DNA of 64,000 bases from the NCBI GenBank assembly GCA_030407315.1, contig JALQPE010000476.1, positions 62,001-126,000 of the forward strand, written 5' to 3'. This DNA is from Asparagopsis taxiformis. Lineage: Eukaryota; Rhodophyta; Florideophyceae; Bonnemaisoniales; Bonnemaisoniaceae. Both the position numbers and the translations under genes were made by a program. This document shows, piece after piece, positions 10,778 through 19,860 of this stretch (its first letter is position 1; each line of letters opens with the position of its first letter). The notes beneath the pieces are model-generated. The model searched no databases. It saw only the letters and a program-made list of their open reading frames with translations, and was not told the origin of the DNA.

Positions 10778-12142
10778 ATGAGACAAATCCGACGCCTAGG
10801 AGCTTTCGAGCTCTACTACGCCGCAGCCTACGATCTCTACGGAGCGCACAATGTGGCCAGTCTCTACACGTTGTCGCGACCAATCACTATTGCCGCCCTG
10901 CAAACATGCGCCGACACGTTGCGTGCGCGCCACAAAATGCTGCAGGTCATCGTGCTGCTCGATTGGAAGAAGAAGCGTGCAAACTTGGTGCAGGCCGATC
11001 ATTTATCGACCCATGTGGACACATACGACGGCCCGCTGCCACCCGATGTGTACTTTCAGCAGCTGACCGATGGCACGACGCTGGCGTCCGATGACGATGA
11101 TGACGACGTGCTGCGCACAAAGAGATTGCAGTTTCGGGAACGGTTTCTGCCGTGGAAATTGGTGCTCATTAGCGATGCACATGTCGCCTTTGTGGCGCAA
11201 CATTCGATTGTTGATGGCGTTAGTTGCGACATTATCGGCGCTGAAATCGTGCGATGTTTGAATAATTTGGAAGGTTTGAACCAACGTGTGAGTGAAATTG
11301 TCCCACCGGTAGAGCAAATATTCGGACCGGTGCGCAAACGCGACTCGGTGAGGAGTTGGATGCAATTCGTAGCATTGCTGCCGAAGACGACGGACAGTGG
11401 TGGTCTGTATAAAAAGAAGCTGCCAAGAGTTTGGAAGCAGAGACGGTATGTAGGCTGTGTATTGGACATATCACTGGATGACATCAGCAGTTTCCACAAT
11501 CAATGTCGCGCCGAAAAAGTGACTCTCACCAGTGGAATTCTCTCTGCTCTCTACGAAATCCTCGGGCAACGACGTGAATTCAACGTAGCCTATCGCAAGC
11601 TAAGCGCGACAATCAGCATGGACTGTCGTCGAAAGGTGGCCAACGACTCGGCACTGTCCAAGAATCACATCGGCTGCTACATAGCCACGTGCAACGTGAG
11701 CGCGATGGGACGGGAGGGCGAATGGGCGCAGCGAGCCCGAGCGTTTCAGGAAAAATTGATGGGCGTGAATGAAACGGAGATGAAATTGGAGGCATTGTCC
11801 GCTGGATGGGTTGTGAAAAGCTGCGGGCGAAAATTATTCGACGCGGTCGCATATGGCGATGAATATGGACGGATTTTGTCCATCGATCTATCCAATATCG
11901 GACGTGCTAGACGTATTGATGAGGCTAATCAGGATGTAGAAGATGACGGTGTACGAGTTGTGCGCATGAGATTTGATGATGCGCATTTGGCTATTGGCGC
12001 TTACTTGACGGTGCACATTTGCTCGGTAGGCACACAACTTACCATTGGCGTTCGATCGTGTCAGATATTTGTGAAACAGAATGTGTTGGACGAGGTGGCC
12101 GTGGCGCTGCAGGCGTGGATGATGAAGGCGGACTGGGATTAG
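10778..12142 (+). CDS. HxxxDG acyltransferase/condensation-like protein, paralogue 1 (intact)
   Basis: 454 aa, ATG at 10778. The motif HSIVDG near residue 142 matches the catalytic HxxxDG of the CoA-dependent acyltransferase superfamily (alcohol acetyltransferases, NRPS condensation domains, PapA). A second conserved element, LSNIGRARRI near residue 371, sits where these families keep an SN-G loop before the last strands. There is no signal peptide or membrane segment, so a soluble enzyme is likely. The known chemistry of the family is transfer of an acyl group to an alcohol or amine; substrate cannot be told. It is the first and only unbroken member of a same-strand family continuing at 13469, 24149, 32796, 34883 and a relic near 41.4 kb, and is more divergent from the rest than they are from each other. 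Confidence 0.8.
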   Translation: MRQIRRLGAFELYYAAAYDLYGAHNVASLYTLSRPITIAALQTCADTLRARHKMLQVIVLLDWKKKRANLVQADHLSTHVDTYDGPLPPDVYFQQLTDGTTLASDDDDDDVLRTKRLQFRERFLPWKLVLISDAHVAFVAQHSIVDGVSCDIIGAEIVRCLNNLEGLNQRVSEIVPPVEQIFGPVRKRDSVRSWMQFVALLPKTTDSGGLYKKKLPRVWKQRRYVGCVLDISLDDISSFHNQCRAEKVTLTSGILSALYEILGQRREFNVAYRKLSATISMDCRRKVANDSALSKNHIGCYIATCNVSAMGREGEWAQRARAFQEKLMGVNETEMKLEALSAGWVVKSCGRKLFDAVAYGDEYGRILSIDLSNIGRARRIDEANQDVEDDGVRVVRMRFDDAHLAIGAYLTVHICSVGTQLTIGVRSCQIFVKQNVLDEVAVALQAWMMKADWD

Positions 12143-12315
12143 TGCTCGCTCTGTTGAGTAGCATCGGGTGGTGGACGGGGAATTGTATGCCGGTCGATGC
12201 GCGAAATGGGCGTATCATATCTGCGTGACATGTTAGCAGATGGTACACTTGATGAGCTGGAAAAATTTAAACTTGTAAGGGATCGTTGACTCAGACCAAA
12301 AGGGCTAAAAACGAA

Positions 12316-12386
12316 TACGCCGGCCGGGAATTGAACCCGGGTCTCGCCCGTGGCAGGGGCGTATGCTACCACTATACCACCGGCGT
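12316..12386 (-). tRNA. tRNA-Gly (GCC)
   Basis: 71 nt without intron. The 7-bp acceptor ACGCCGG/CCGGCGT pairs perfectly, with A as discriminator. D-arm TAGTGGTAG, anticodon loop CTGCCAC (anticodon GCC) and T-arm with GGTTCAATTCC are all present. CCA is not encoded, as in eukaryotes. Confidence 0.95.
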
Positions 12387-13468
12387 GTGTCACACATGTG
12401 CTCGAGACCCTGGCGGAGAATTTTCCTATTTAAATCAAACCATATTATTTCAGTTTGTATTTTCCCCATCATGTAAGACGAGGTCAGATGTTGTGTTACA
12501 TGATTTCCGTTTCATCAAGAAAAAACGTTGAGTGAACAAGAGGGTCCCAATTGATGAACAAATCTCAAGCGGTTTTCCCCGTCGGCGTGGTGAGAACATC
12601 TTTTGATATCTGCATCGCCACCATCGTAGCGATAGAGTAACCACCGACAAAAAGTAGCCACCTGCCCAAGTTGCACCTATCGGAACTAAATGCCGTTACG
12701 GACCCAATTCTTGTGTACGTCGACGGCGCAAATGAAATTGGGGCCCAATTTTACGCGTCTATTCCATGATGAATTGCAACAGCATTGCCCTTCGCGGTGG
12801 CACAGGAATGGGATCGCTGATCTGGCCTTTGTCTCATGCATGATAATCCCGGTCTTTGATCGAGATAAACGTCACGATCAATCCCCATTGGACGATCACC
12901 TCGACTTCTGCGCTCCATGGCCATTCGATATGTTTCGGCGACTTGCCTCTTGAACATGCATCGCATGCTACAAGTCACACGGCAATCACATATCGCTTCA
13001 ATATTCCACTACTGGAAATAATATAATCACGGTCTCGAGGCCATAGCGGCGCAGAAATATACGGCTGTGCTCTACACACTCCATGGTTTCGGACTTGAGT
13101 CACTGGCAGTTTCTCCGCTCCACACGTCACAAGGCCAACGGTAATTGACTGGACACGTTTCCAATTGTCGTGGAGATTAACGCGCGAGACATGTGTTATG
13201 AGAAGGGGAGTTCGTCGGAACCCTAAGTCGTACAATGTAACCTGTATGTATTCGTGAAGACAACTACGCCATCCAATCATAAGCATCGATTTCATTCTTC
13301 TGACCAATTTGGAAGCAAGTCGACATTCATGATGCATGCATTGTTGAAATCAATGGCTGTGAATCACAGCCTGAGATGTCACTCCGCACACACACTATGC
13401 AGATTCGTAGCAGCTTCTCTTGGCCCTCGCCCACGTGACCTTGCATTTCGAGGTAGGCAAGCAACGCA
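12387..13468. other. Intergenic, no gene seen
   Basis: Between tRNA-Gly and paralogue 2. Only short ORFs without recognisable content. The sequence just upstream of paralogue 2 is not similar to the promoter block shared by paralogues 3 and 4. Confidence 0.5.
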
Positions 13469-14229
13469 ATGGGGAAACTAGCGCCGAAAAACGCAATTCG
13501 TCCGCTCGGAAGTGTGGAATACTTTGTTGAGGGCGCCCATGATCTCTTCGGCTCTCTCCGTGTCGTTGGTGTGTATAAATTGACTCAGCCCACTACTCTA
13601 GAAAGCATTCGTCACGCCGCAACTTATCTCCGTGCACGCCATCAAATCCTCCAGTGCTCTGTCTCTTTCAACTGGAAGACCAAAGCGGCCCATTATATCA
13701 AAGCAGACCATCTCGCACTCCATGTCGACCACCATGCAGATGAGCGTACTATGGACCAGTACCTACGACAATTGGTCGATGGTGACTTTGCACCAGATGT
13801 CCCAGACAAAGAGAGGCAACGCGCCTGGCATGCGCACTGTGAGAAGTATCTCCCCTGGACGATAGCGCTGATTGGTCGTGGAGACTATGTATGCTTTGTT
13901 AGTTCGCATTCCATCTGCGATGGGATCAGTCTAGATGTGATAGGGGGTGATATGGTACGTGCATTGAACGGCCAGGATGTGAAAGATTTCCTGCCGATCG
14001 TGCAGCCAGTAGAGCCGATGTTTGGCGATGTGGGCACAAGGACTCGTGTAAAGATGTTTTTAAAATTGCTGCTACAGCCGGGTACCGTTCAAAATTTGGG
14101 GCTGGATTCAAGCAACTGGTCGCGTGATTGGCATGTACGAAAATATATTGACAACACGTTCAACGTAACACTGCAGGACATTGCGCCGTTCTTCGCCGAG
14201 TGCAGAGCGCAGAATGTTTCGTTGACAAG
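13469..14229 (+). pseudogene. HxxxDG acyltransferase-like paralogue 2, 5' part (split by copia element)
   Basis: Starts at ATG 13469 (MGKLAPKNAIRPLGS) and is fully open through the N-terminal half, including the catalytic-type motif HSICDG near residue 147. At 14230 the coding frame runs into the LTR of a minus-strand copia element. The last host bases ACAAG are repeated on the far side of the element (18991-18995). The protein up to the break is very close to paralogues 3-5 (shared TQPTTLE-IRHAATYLRARH). Confidence 0.9.
14225..14229. repeat. Target-site duplication ACAAG, left copy
   Basis: Host sequence immediately before the copia LTR. The matching copy is at 18991-18995. Merging the two restores the paralogue reading TTG-ACA-AGC-GG, as in the sister genes. 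Confidence 0.93.
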
Positions 14230-14392
14230 TGTGATTCCCGTAACTCGTTTTTTTTGTTTCTCACCTGATCACTGAACTCGATTATTATAGTCTTGTGCCG
14301 CTCCCCGTGGACGGCGGCGTGCGTATGACAGTCTGTCTCTATTTATCTTACTGTTTGTATTTTGTTTAGCGGGTTCAGTGTGCGTAGTGGCT
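14230..14392 (-). repeat. copia-1 3' LTR
   Basis: 163 bp, matching 18828-18990 at 162 positions. Because the element is on the minus strand, this left copy is its 3' LTR. Its first element-sense base is A where the 5' LTR has T. It also encodes the last ~40 residues and the TGA stop of pol. Confidence 0.93.
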
Positions 14393-17300
14393 GTAGATGC
14401 GCCGTGAGGGGCTGTGTCCGTGTTGTAGCAAGAAATCCGCTTCGCCGAATAGTTTTTGGCGTAGTGGCAGTCCCCCTGCTTCAATGCGGGGAATGACCGA
14501 GTCGGCGCATCGCGTTTGGTCAGTGTAGTTATTTTGAGCATGTCTTTGAGGTTGTTGAATGTGCGGACTTTCAGCGGTTTGGTTAAGATGTCTGCGAGCA
14601 TTGATTTAGACGGAACGTGTTCTAGGCGGATATGGCCCTTTTGGATATGTTCCCGAATGTAGTGTCTTCTGAGGTCTATGAATTTGCGCTTCTTGGTGGG
14701 CGCTGTGTTCGTGGCTACTGCGATTGCAGCTTGGTTGTCAACGCGTACTGTAGTTGGTGTGATTGGCAGAGCACTTATTTCGGCCAGGATTCGACGGAGC
14801 CATTGCGTGGTCTGTACTGCTTGGGAGGCTGAGATATATTCTGCGGCGCATGTAGATAATGCTTGCATAGTTTGCTTGGTAGATGACCATGCAATTGGCG
14901 TACCGTTTATCGTGTGCACAGCGCCGCTGGTGGATTTTGAGTCAGTTTGGTCGCCAGCGTAGTCTGCGTCTGAATAAGTTACCAGTTGTATTTCTTTTCC
15001 AGGGTGTTGGTCGAAGTGGATGCCGTCGGTTAGGGTGCCTTTAAGGTAGCGAACTAGTCGCTTGAGATGCAGCCAGTGTCGCTTAGTGGGCATACTGTTT
15101 GCGGATGCCAATTTGCTAACGTAGAATGCTATGTATGGTCTAGTGGAGTCTGCAATGTATCGCAGGGTGCCAATAGCGGCGCGATATATTGTTGTGAGTA
15201 GCGGGAATTTGTCGTCTTCCGCTGTTGGTTTGTGAAGAGGGCGGCCGTCCGAGTATGGTTTGGGACTGGGGTTGGCGTTGGATTGCTTCGTTTGGTCAAT
15301 GACTTGGTTGATGTATTGTGGCTGTGACAGGTGTATGCCTGTTTCTGTGTAAGAGACGGTCCAGCCGAGGTATTTTTGTGGTTTTCCTAGGTGTTTGACG
15401 GTGTAACGGGTTGACAGTTGCTTGTGTAGGTTGGATACTTGCCGGGGACTTGATGCTACGACTAGGAAGTCATCACTGCTTACGGCTATGAGTGTGAATT
15501 CCGCAGGAGATGTTATTTTGAAGAAAAGGCAGGGGTCTTGTTCGCTTTGCTTAAATTCGTGCGTTTGCAGGAATTCCATGACGCCTTTGGTGTAATAATA
15601 ACCTCCAGATGGATTACCATAAAGGTTGCGTATGAGTATGCCAAATCTGCCGGGGTGAAGCATAGTTCCATCGAATCTTGGGTATTGTCGGACGTATACG
15701 GGCTTTTCAAATTGGTATTTCTCGTGCAGGTATGCTGATTTCATGTCGAAGTGGGCGATGGTGTGTGGTCCAGCGGCTGCTATGGCGAATAGTAGGCGGA
15801 TAGTGGTTTTGTCTGCCATCGGTGCTGCAGTATGCTCTGGGTTGTAGTGAATGTTCGGTTTCATGAGGTCTCCTCGGATTGCGCAGCGTGCTTTTCTTTC
15901 GATGATGTCGCCGGTGTTGTCGCGTTTGTATCTGTAAGTCATTGTGAGAGGGATAGTTTGGGTTTTCGGGGGTACCTCAGTGTCTGGTATCCATTTGATT
16001 GTGTCCTTGCTGTCGAGTTTGGCTAGCTCGATGTTGTGTGCCGTTGCCCATTCCGCGCTGTCAGGGTATCTCGTGGCTTGCTTGTGAGAGTGGGGGGCAG
16101 GTGTGGTATCGTCTATGTCTGCAGGGTCGGCATGGGGGATATGTGACTTTTGGGCATATGTGAATGTTTTGACTGGGTCGTTCTCTGGGAAGTATGCATG
16201 AAAGTCCTCGGTGCGGACTCGGTGGTACTGGCCGTTCGCGATGCTACGAGTTAGGACGTGTTTCGGTGATTCCGCATACATGTATCGTACTGGGAGGCCT
16301 CTTTGTTGCAGTTTAGTTCCTGGGGGTCGGGCGGGTATAGAGCCTAGTTGGCCGAACGGTTGTAGTGTGGTAATGGATGGTGGGTGGCCATGCCAAAGGG
16401 TGTATGGGAGTTGACCGGTGGTGGCGTGCCGTGTAATGTTATATTTGAAGACAGCGTTGCGAAGAGCGTCCTCCCAGTATTCTGGAGGAAGCTGACTGTG
16501 GAAAAGTGCGGCGCGGGCCGCATTGACGAGTGTGGCGTTGATCCTCTCTGCGATTCCATTCTCTTGTGGGGAATATGGAACGCTGAGGTTGTGTTGTATT
16601 CCTAGGGCCTTGTATAGTGAATTTGCGTGCTGAGATATGTATTCTCGAGCATTATCCGTCGTGAATATTTGCGGGGAGATCCTGATTTGATTTTGAATGT
16701 GTTTTATGATGTCTCTGATTGTGTTGGGGATGTTCTGTCGATTGGGGAGGAATTCGACGATGGCGTGCCGTGATGCAGTGTCGATAAATGTGATGAAGTA
16801 GGCATTGCCTTGGATGGACTTCGGTGAGATGGGGCCACATATATCGGATGAGAGGGATATTCCGATTTGGCATGTGTGCGTGGTACGCTTGTGTGGTTTC
16901 GGTCTGAGTTTCCCATGGTGACAACCGGAGCACGTTAGCTTTGGTGGGGTTTCTTTTAAGATGTCAGGTAAGGGGATGAGTTGTTGAATGGCCATCTGCT
17001 GGAGCGTGCGTGGGTGTATGTGGTTAAAGATGAGGTGCCAGAAGTGGAACGCAGTCTCCTTTGGAGTGAGACTGTGCGATGTTGGTGGGTCAGCGTTCGG
17101 GAGTCGGGGTTGCACGGTTTGTGCTGTGGGTTGTAGCCCAACGCGGGTGGGCGTGTACGTTTTGGGTGTGGCTGCTGGTGTTTTCGTGATGCGCTGGTTA
17201 GACGGGGATGGGCGCGGGATGGTTCTGGCTGACAGGGCAGTTGATAATTGGTAGGATCCGTTTTGGAAGGGTGCTGTTCCTATCACGTGTGGTTTATTCG

Positions 17301-17871
17301 GTTTTGTGTTGATGATGTATGCGGCCTTGGAGTCAAAGGCGACTAGTCCACATTGTTTGGCGATCGATTGGACTGATAGGAGGCTTGTTGTGAGTGATGG
17401 GCTATACACTGCCGGTAGTTTGAGCTTGAATCCTTGATCAGTCTGAATATGAGCGGTTCCTCGGTGGGTGGAGTGGGTGTTAGCGCCAGTTGCTGTAATG
17501 GTTGGGATAGGGGAGGATAAAGGAGTCATGTTTTGGATGGGGTAGTTGAGGTGTGTGGGGTGGGCGCCAGAGTCTATGGTATACTTACGTTCGTCTGAGG
17601 TGTTTTCTTCGGAGCTTTCGCTTGAGTATCTGCGACGAGCGTTGCCTATGGACTCGATTATGTTGTCCGTGTTTGGTAGAGTGGGGCTCGCTGTGAATCG
17701 GGCGTGATACTTCGGCTTCGATTCTTTGTCGGGTCGTCTTGAGTAGGGGCGTCCTCTGCGCGGGTTGGTGGGCGGCGGTGTGCCATCGGTAAGTGAGCTG
17801 AGTAGAGAGCTGATTTTCATTATTTGGTCCGTGTTGGATCTGTAGTTTCCTTGTTGGCGGTATCGTGGTGT
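14269..17871 (-). CDS. copia-1 Pol: protease, integrase, reverse transcriptase, RNase H
   Basis: 1200 codons open from the codon after the gag TAG to TGA at 14269-14271; an internal ATG at 17818-17820 gives 1183 aa. Counting from that ATG: aspartic protease YTIDSGAHPTH (~80-90); integrase zinc finger with paired His and CSGC (~255-305); integrase core with SSDICGP (~321), TTDNAREY (~385) and PQENGIAERI (~416); reverse transcriptase with ARCAIRGDL, FDMKSAYLHE and active-site region VSSDDFLV (~781); RNase H YSDADYAGD (~950) and LSTCAAEYISAS. It would be made as a Gag-Pol readthrough product unless the internal ATG is used. The usual copia YVDD is SSDD here. The C-terminus runs into the 3' LTR. 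Confidence 0.95.
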   Translation of the reverse strand, partial: TPRYRQQGNYRSNTDQIMKISSLLSSLTDGTPPPTNPRRGRPYSRRPDKESKPKYHARFTASPTLPNTDNIIESIGNARRRYSSESSEENTSDERKYTIDSGAHPTHLNYPIQNMTPLSSPIPTITATGANTHSTHRGTAHIQTDQGFKLKLPAVYSPSLTTSLLSVQSIAKQCGLVAFDSKAAYIINTKPNKPHVIGTAPFQNGSYQLSTALSARTIPRPSPSNQRITKTPAATPKTYTPTRVGLQPTAQTVQPRLPNADPPTSHSLTPKETAFHFWHLIFNHIHPRTLQQMAIQQLIPLPDILKETPPKLTCSGCHHGKLRPKPHKRTTHTCQIGISLSSDICGPISPKSIQGNAYFITFIDTASRHAIVEFLPNRQNIPNTIRDIIKHIQNQIRISPQIFTTDNAREYISQHANSLYKALGIQHNLSVPYSPQENGIAERINATLVNAARAALFHSQLPPEYWEDALRNAVFKYNITRHATTGQLPYTLWHGHPPSITTLQPFGQLGSIPARPPGTKLQQRGLPVRYMYAESPKHVLTRSIANGQYHRVRTEDFHAYFPENDPVKTFTYAQKSHIPHADPADIDDTTPAPHSHKQATRYPDSAEWATAHNIELAKLDSKDTIKWIPDTEVPPKTQTIPLTMTYRYKRDNTGDIIERKARCAIRGDLMKPNIHYNPEHTAAPMADKTTIRLLFAIAAAGPHTIAHFDMKSAYLHEKYQFEKPVYVRQYPRFDGTMLHPGRFGILIRNLYGNPSGGYYYTKGVMEFLQTHEFKQSEQDPCLFFKITSPAEFTLIAVSSDDFLVVASSPRQVSNLHKQLSTRYTVKHLGKPQKYLGWTVSYTETGIHLSQPQYINQVIDQTKQSNANPSPKPYSDGRPLHKPTAEDDKFPLLTTIYRAAIGTLRYIADSTRPYIAFYVSKLASANSMPTKRHWLHLKRLVRYLKGTLTDGIHFDQHPGKEIQLVTYSDADYAGDQTDSKSTSGAVHTINGTPIAWSSTKQTMQALSTCAAEYISASQAVQTTQWLRRILAEISALPITPTTVRVDNQAAIAVATNTAPTKKRKFIDLRRHYIREHIQKGHIRLEHVPSKSMLADILTKPLKVRTFNNLKDMLKITTLTKRDAPTRSFPALKQGDCHYAKNYSAKRISCYNTDTAPHGASTATTHTEPAKQNTNSKINRDRLSYARRRPRGAAQDYNNRVQ

Positions 17872-18618
17872 CTAGTTGCGCCGGAATGAGCCGCGATACG
17901 CTGGGCACGCTCTGGATTGATGGCGGGGTGTTGTTGTGAATGTTTGCGCTGCTGTGTCTATTGCGCCGATGTCTTCTATGTCCTCTAGGCGTCCTTGAAG
18001 GTCAGTGATTGAAGCTGGTAGGCCTGCGATGCGCATCTGGCGAGGGATGTCGTGGAATAGTGGATGGGAAGATAATCCGTCAATGATGAATCGAATTGTA
18101 GTACTTTCGTTTTCGATGTGCGGGTATTGTGCCGCTATCATGCGCTGTCGCAGTTGAATGTGTTGAGATACATATTCCTTGACGGTGACGCCTGCGGTGA
18201 GTTTCAGTCTGTGTGCTTCACGCCCCAGTGACCTCTGCTCGTGTTCCGATGGGTTGGTGTATAGCGCGTGTATTGCTTCTACAATTTCATTCGGTTGTGA
18301 AGAGTACATATCGACGTTTAGTTTGTCGCTGATGTGGTCTGGTATGCTGGCTGTTATGATCTGACGGGCAATGGCAGTTGTTTTGCGGAAGGATTTAGCT
18401 TCTTCAGCAGATGCGGTAGGGCGGAGGCTATGGGAGGGATCCAGGGTATCCTCTATGTCGCGTATTATGAATACATCGGTTAGGGAGTTTCTCCATTTGG
18501 TGTAGTTGGTCTCAGTTAAAGTGGGGAGGGTCGTGTTGATTTGACCAATAGGTGTGACCTCGGTGACTCGATGGTGAGTTGCATGCACTTGTGGATTGGT
18601 GTCTGATGATTGTGCCAT
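17872..18618 (-). CDS. copia-1 Gag-like protein
   Basis: 248 aa from ATG 18616-18618 (MAQSSDTNPQ) to TAG 17872-17874. It has the layout of copia Gag: TETNYTKWRNSLTDVF near the N-terminus, a helical middle with YTNPSEHEQRSLGREAHRLK, and a stretch ending SRACPAYRGSFRRN. I see no CCHC zinc knuckle; instead an Arg-rich region follows the stop codon in the same frame. The TAG is directly followed by ACA and pol continues without a frame change, so readthrough or a recent point mutation are both possible. Confidence 0.85.
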   Translation of the reverse strand: MAQSSDTNPQVHATHHRVTEVTPIGQINTTLPTLTETNYTKWRNSLTDVFIIRDIEDTLDPSHSLRPTASAEEAKSFRKTTAIARQIITASIPDHISDKLNVDMYSSQPNEIVEAIHALYTNPSEHEQRSLGREAHRLKLTAGVTVKEYVSQHIQLRQRMIAAQYPHIENESTTIRFIIDGLSSHPLFHDIPRQMRIAGLPASITDLQGRLEDIEDIGAIDTAAQTFTTTPRHQSRACPAYRGSFRRN

Positions 18619-18809
18619 TTTGTGAGAGGGGCAGTTTTGTGTTTCGCTGTATTCAGTTGCTGAAAGTTGGGCACAGCGCCACAATTCTGACCAGATAGCG
18701 GCTGTGTCTCGGTAGCGGAGCCTCTTGGCTCGGGCTGTTTCGAATGGTGTCGGTATTGTGGGGAGGAGTGGTCAATGCGGAGCTAAGGCTCTACGCTGTG
18801 TTGGTAGTC

Positions 18810-18827
18810 GTGACTGGGTCCATAACC
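18810..18827 (-). promoter_or_regulatory. copia-1 primer-binding site, half initiator-tRNA type
   Basis: Directly next to the 5' LTR. The plus strand reads GTGACTGGGTCCATAACC, which resembles the anticodon arm of eukaryotic initiator tRNA-Met (CAU anticodon between CUGGG and AACC). Drosophila copia is known to be primed by an internal half of tRNA-iMet in the same way. The tRNA of this species is not in the window, so the match is by analogy. Confidence 0.7.
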
Positions 18828-18990
18828 TGTGATTCCCGTAACTCGTTTTTTTTGTTTCTCACCTGATCACTGAACTCGATTATTATAGTCTTGTGCCGCT
18901 CCCCGTGGACGGCGGCGTGCGTATGACAGTCTGTCTCTATTTATCTTACTGTTTGTATTTTGTTTAGCGGGTTCAGTGTGCGTAGTGGCA
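18828..18990 (-). repeat. copia-1 5' LTR
   Basis: 163 bp; in element sense it begins TGCCACTACG and ends GGGAATCACA, i.e. TG...CA ends. It is followed on the right by target duplication ACAAG (18991-18995). Confidence 0.93.
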
Positions 18991-19621
18991 ACAAGCGGCA
19001 TAATTTCAACGTTGTATGAAGTGCTAGGGAAGCGACCGGGGCTCACTGTGCCAAAAAAAGGTTTTTGTGCATGTCGCAATGGACTGTCGAAGAAGAGTTG
19101 AAAGCACCTCAGTGATGCCACGAGATCAAATTGGAGCTTACTTTGGCTCTTGTAAAGTATACGAAGACGGCGCTGCGGGGGAATGGGCGGAAAGGGCTAA
19201 ACGTGTACATAAGACCATTCATTCAGTTTCTCACAAGTCTGCTTTTGTAGGAGACGCATTACAGGGAGAGATGGCGCTCAAAATGGGCCGAGCATTTTGC
19301 GAGAACTTTGTGAATGGCAAGAAGATGGGTCGAATGTACCGAATTGTAGTGTCCAACATTGGACGGTGCACGAGAATTGAGAAGGCAAATGAAGAATGTC
19401 AACGCTTGGCCGGTGATGGTACGGACATTACCCAGATAGAATGGATGAGATTTGATAATTCCCATAAGTCGGTTGGTCCGTACATAGGTATAACACTAGC
19501 GACTGTTGGACAGAACATGACAGTGCACCTTGGTGCTTGTGAACCGTTCTTGTCACAGCAAGATTTAGATGAGATATTGGAAAGCCTCTCTGAGCGGCTA
19601 TGTCGCGTTTCTGATGATTGA
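18991..19621 (+). pseudogene. HxxxDG acyltransferase-like paralogue 2, 3' part
   Basis: Continues the host gene after the second ACAAG (18991-18995), reading SGIISTLYEVLGKRPGLTV as in sister copies. At about 19043-19070 it is 2 nt shorter than paralogue 4, so the frame shifts and meets a stop. From 19067 the other frame resumes the family sequence (MDCRRRVES, VSNIGRCTRIEKANEE) to TGA at 19619-19621. The gene was thus broken twice, by the copia insertion and by a 2-nt deletion. The flank after the stop (19622 to ~19765) resembles that after paralogue 3. Confidence 0.9.
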
Positions 19622-19860
19622 TCTGGCAGCGAAGATTTGGTTTTGGTGTTACACGATCTGGTTTTTGTTTCAACCAATTCCAGTAAAATGTTGTCCGTAA
19701 ATGGTGAAATCACGTGAGTGAATTGTAGGTGGAAAATTTATACTGTGACACGTGTCTGCAGAGTTTCACAGATCTTTCATTCCTCTATCATCGGGGGCAC
19801 ACTTCATCTACACTGCGCCTAATCCTCAAGACTGAGAGACTGTTGTGTTGCTGTGAAGCG

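Larger units (their letters stand above)
14230..18990 (-). mobile_element. Ty1/copia LTR retrotransposon (copia-1), structurally complete
   Basis: 4761 bp inserted into paralogue 2. It has two 163-bp LTRs identical except for the last base of the left copy, a 5-bp target duplication, a primer-binding site abutting the 5' LTR, a gag ORF and an unbroken pol of 1200 codons in the order PR-IN-RT-RH, which defines copia rather than gypsy. Gag and pol share one frame, separated only by a TAG. Near-identical LTRs and intact pol indicate a recent insertion. The element lies antisense to its host gene. Confidence 0.96.
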
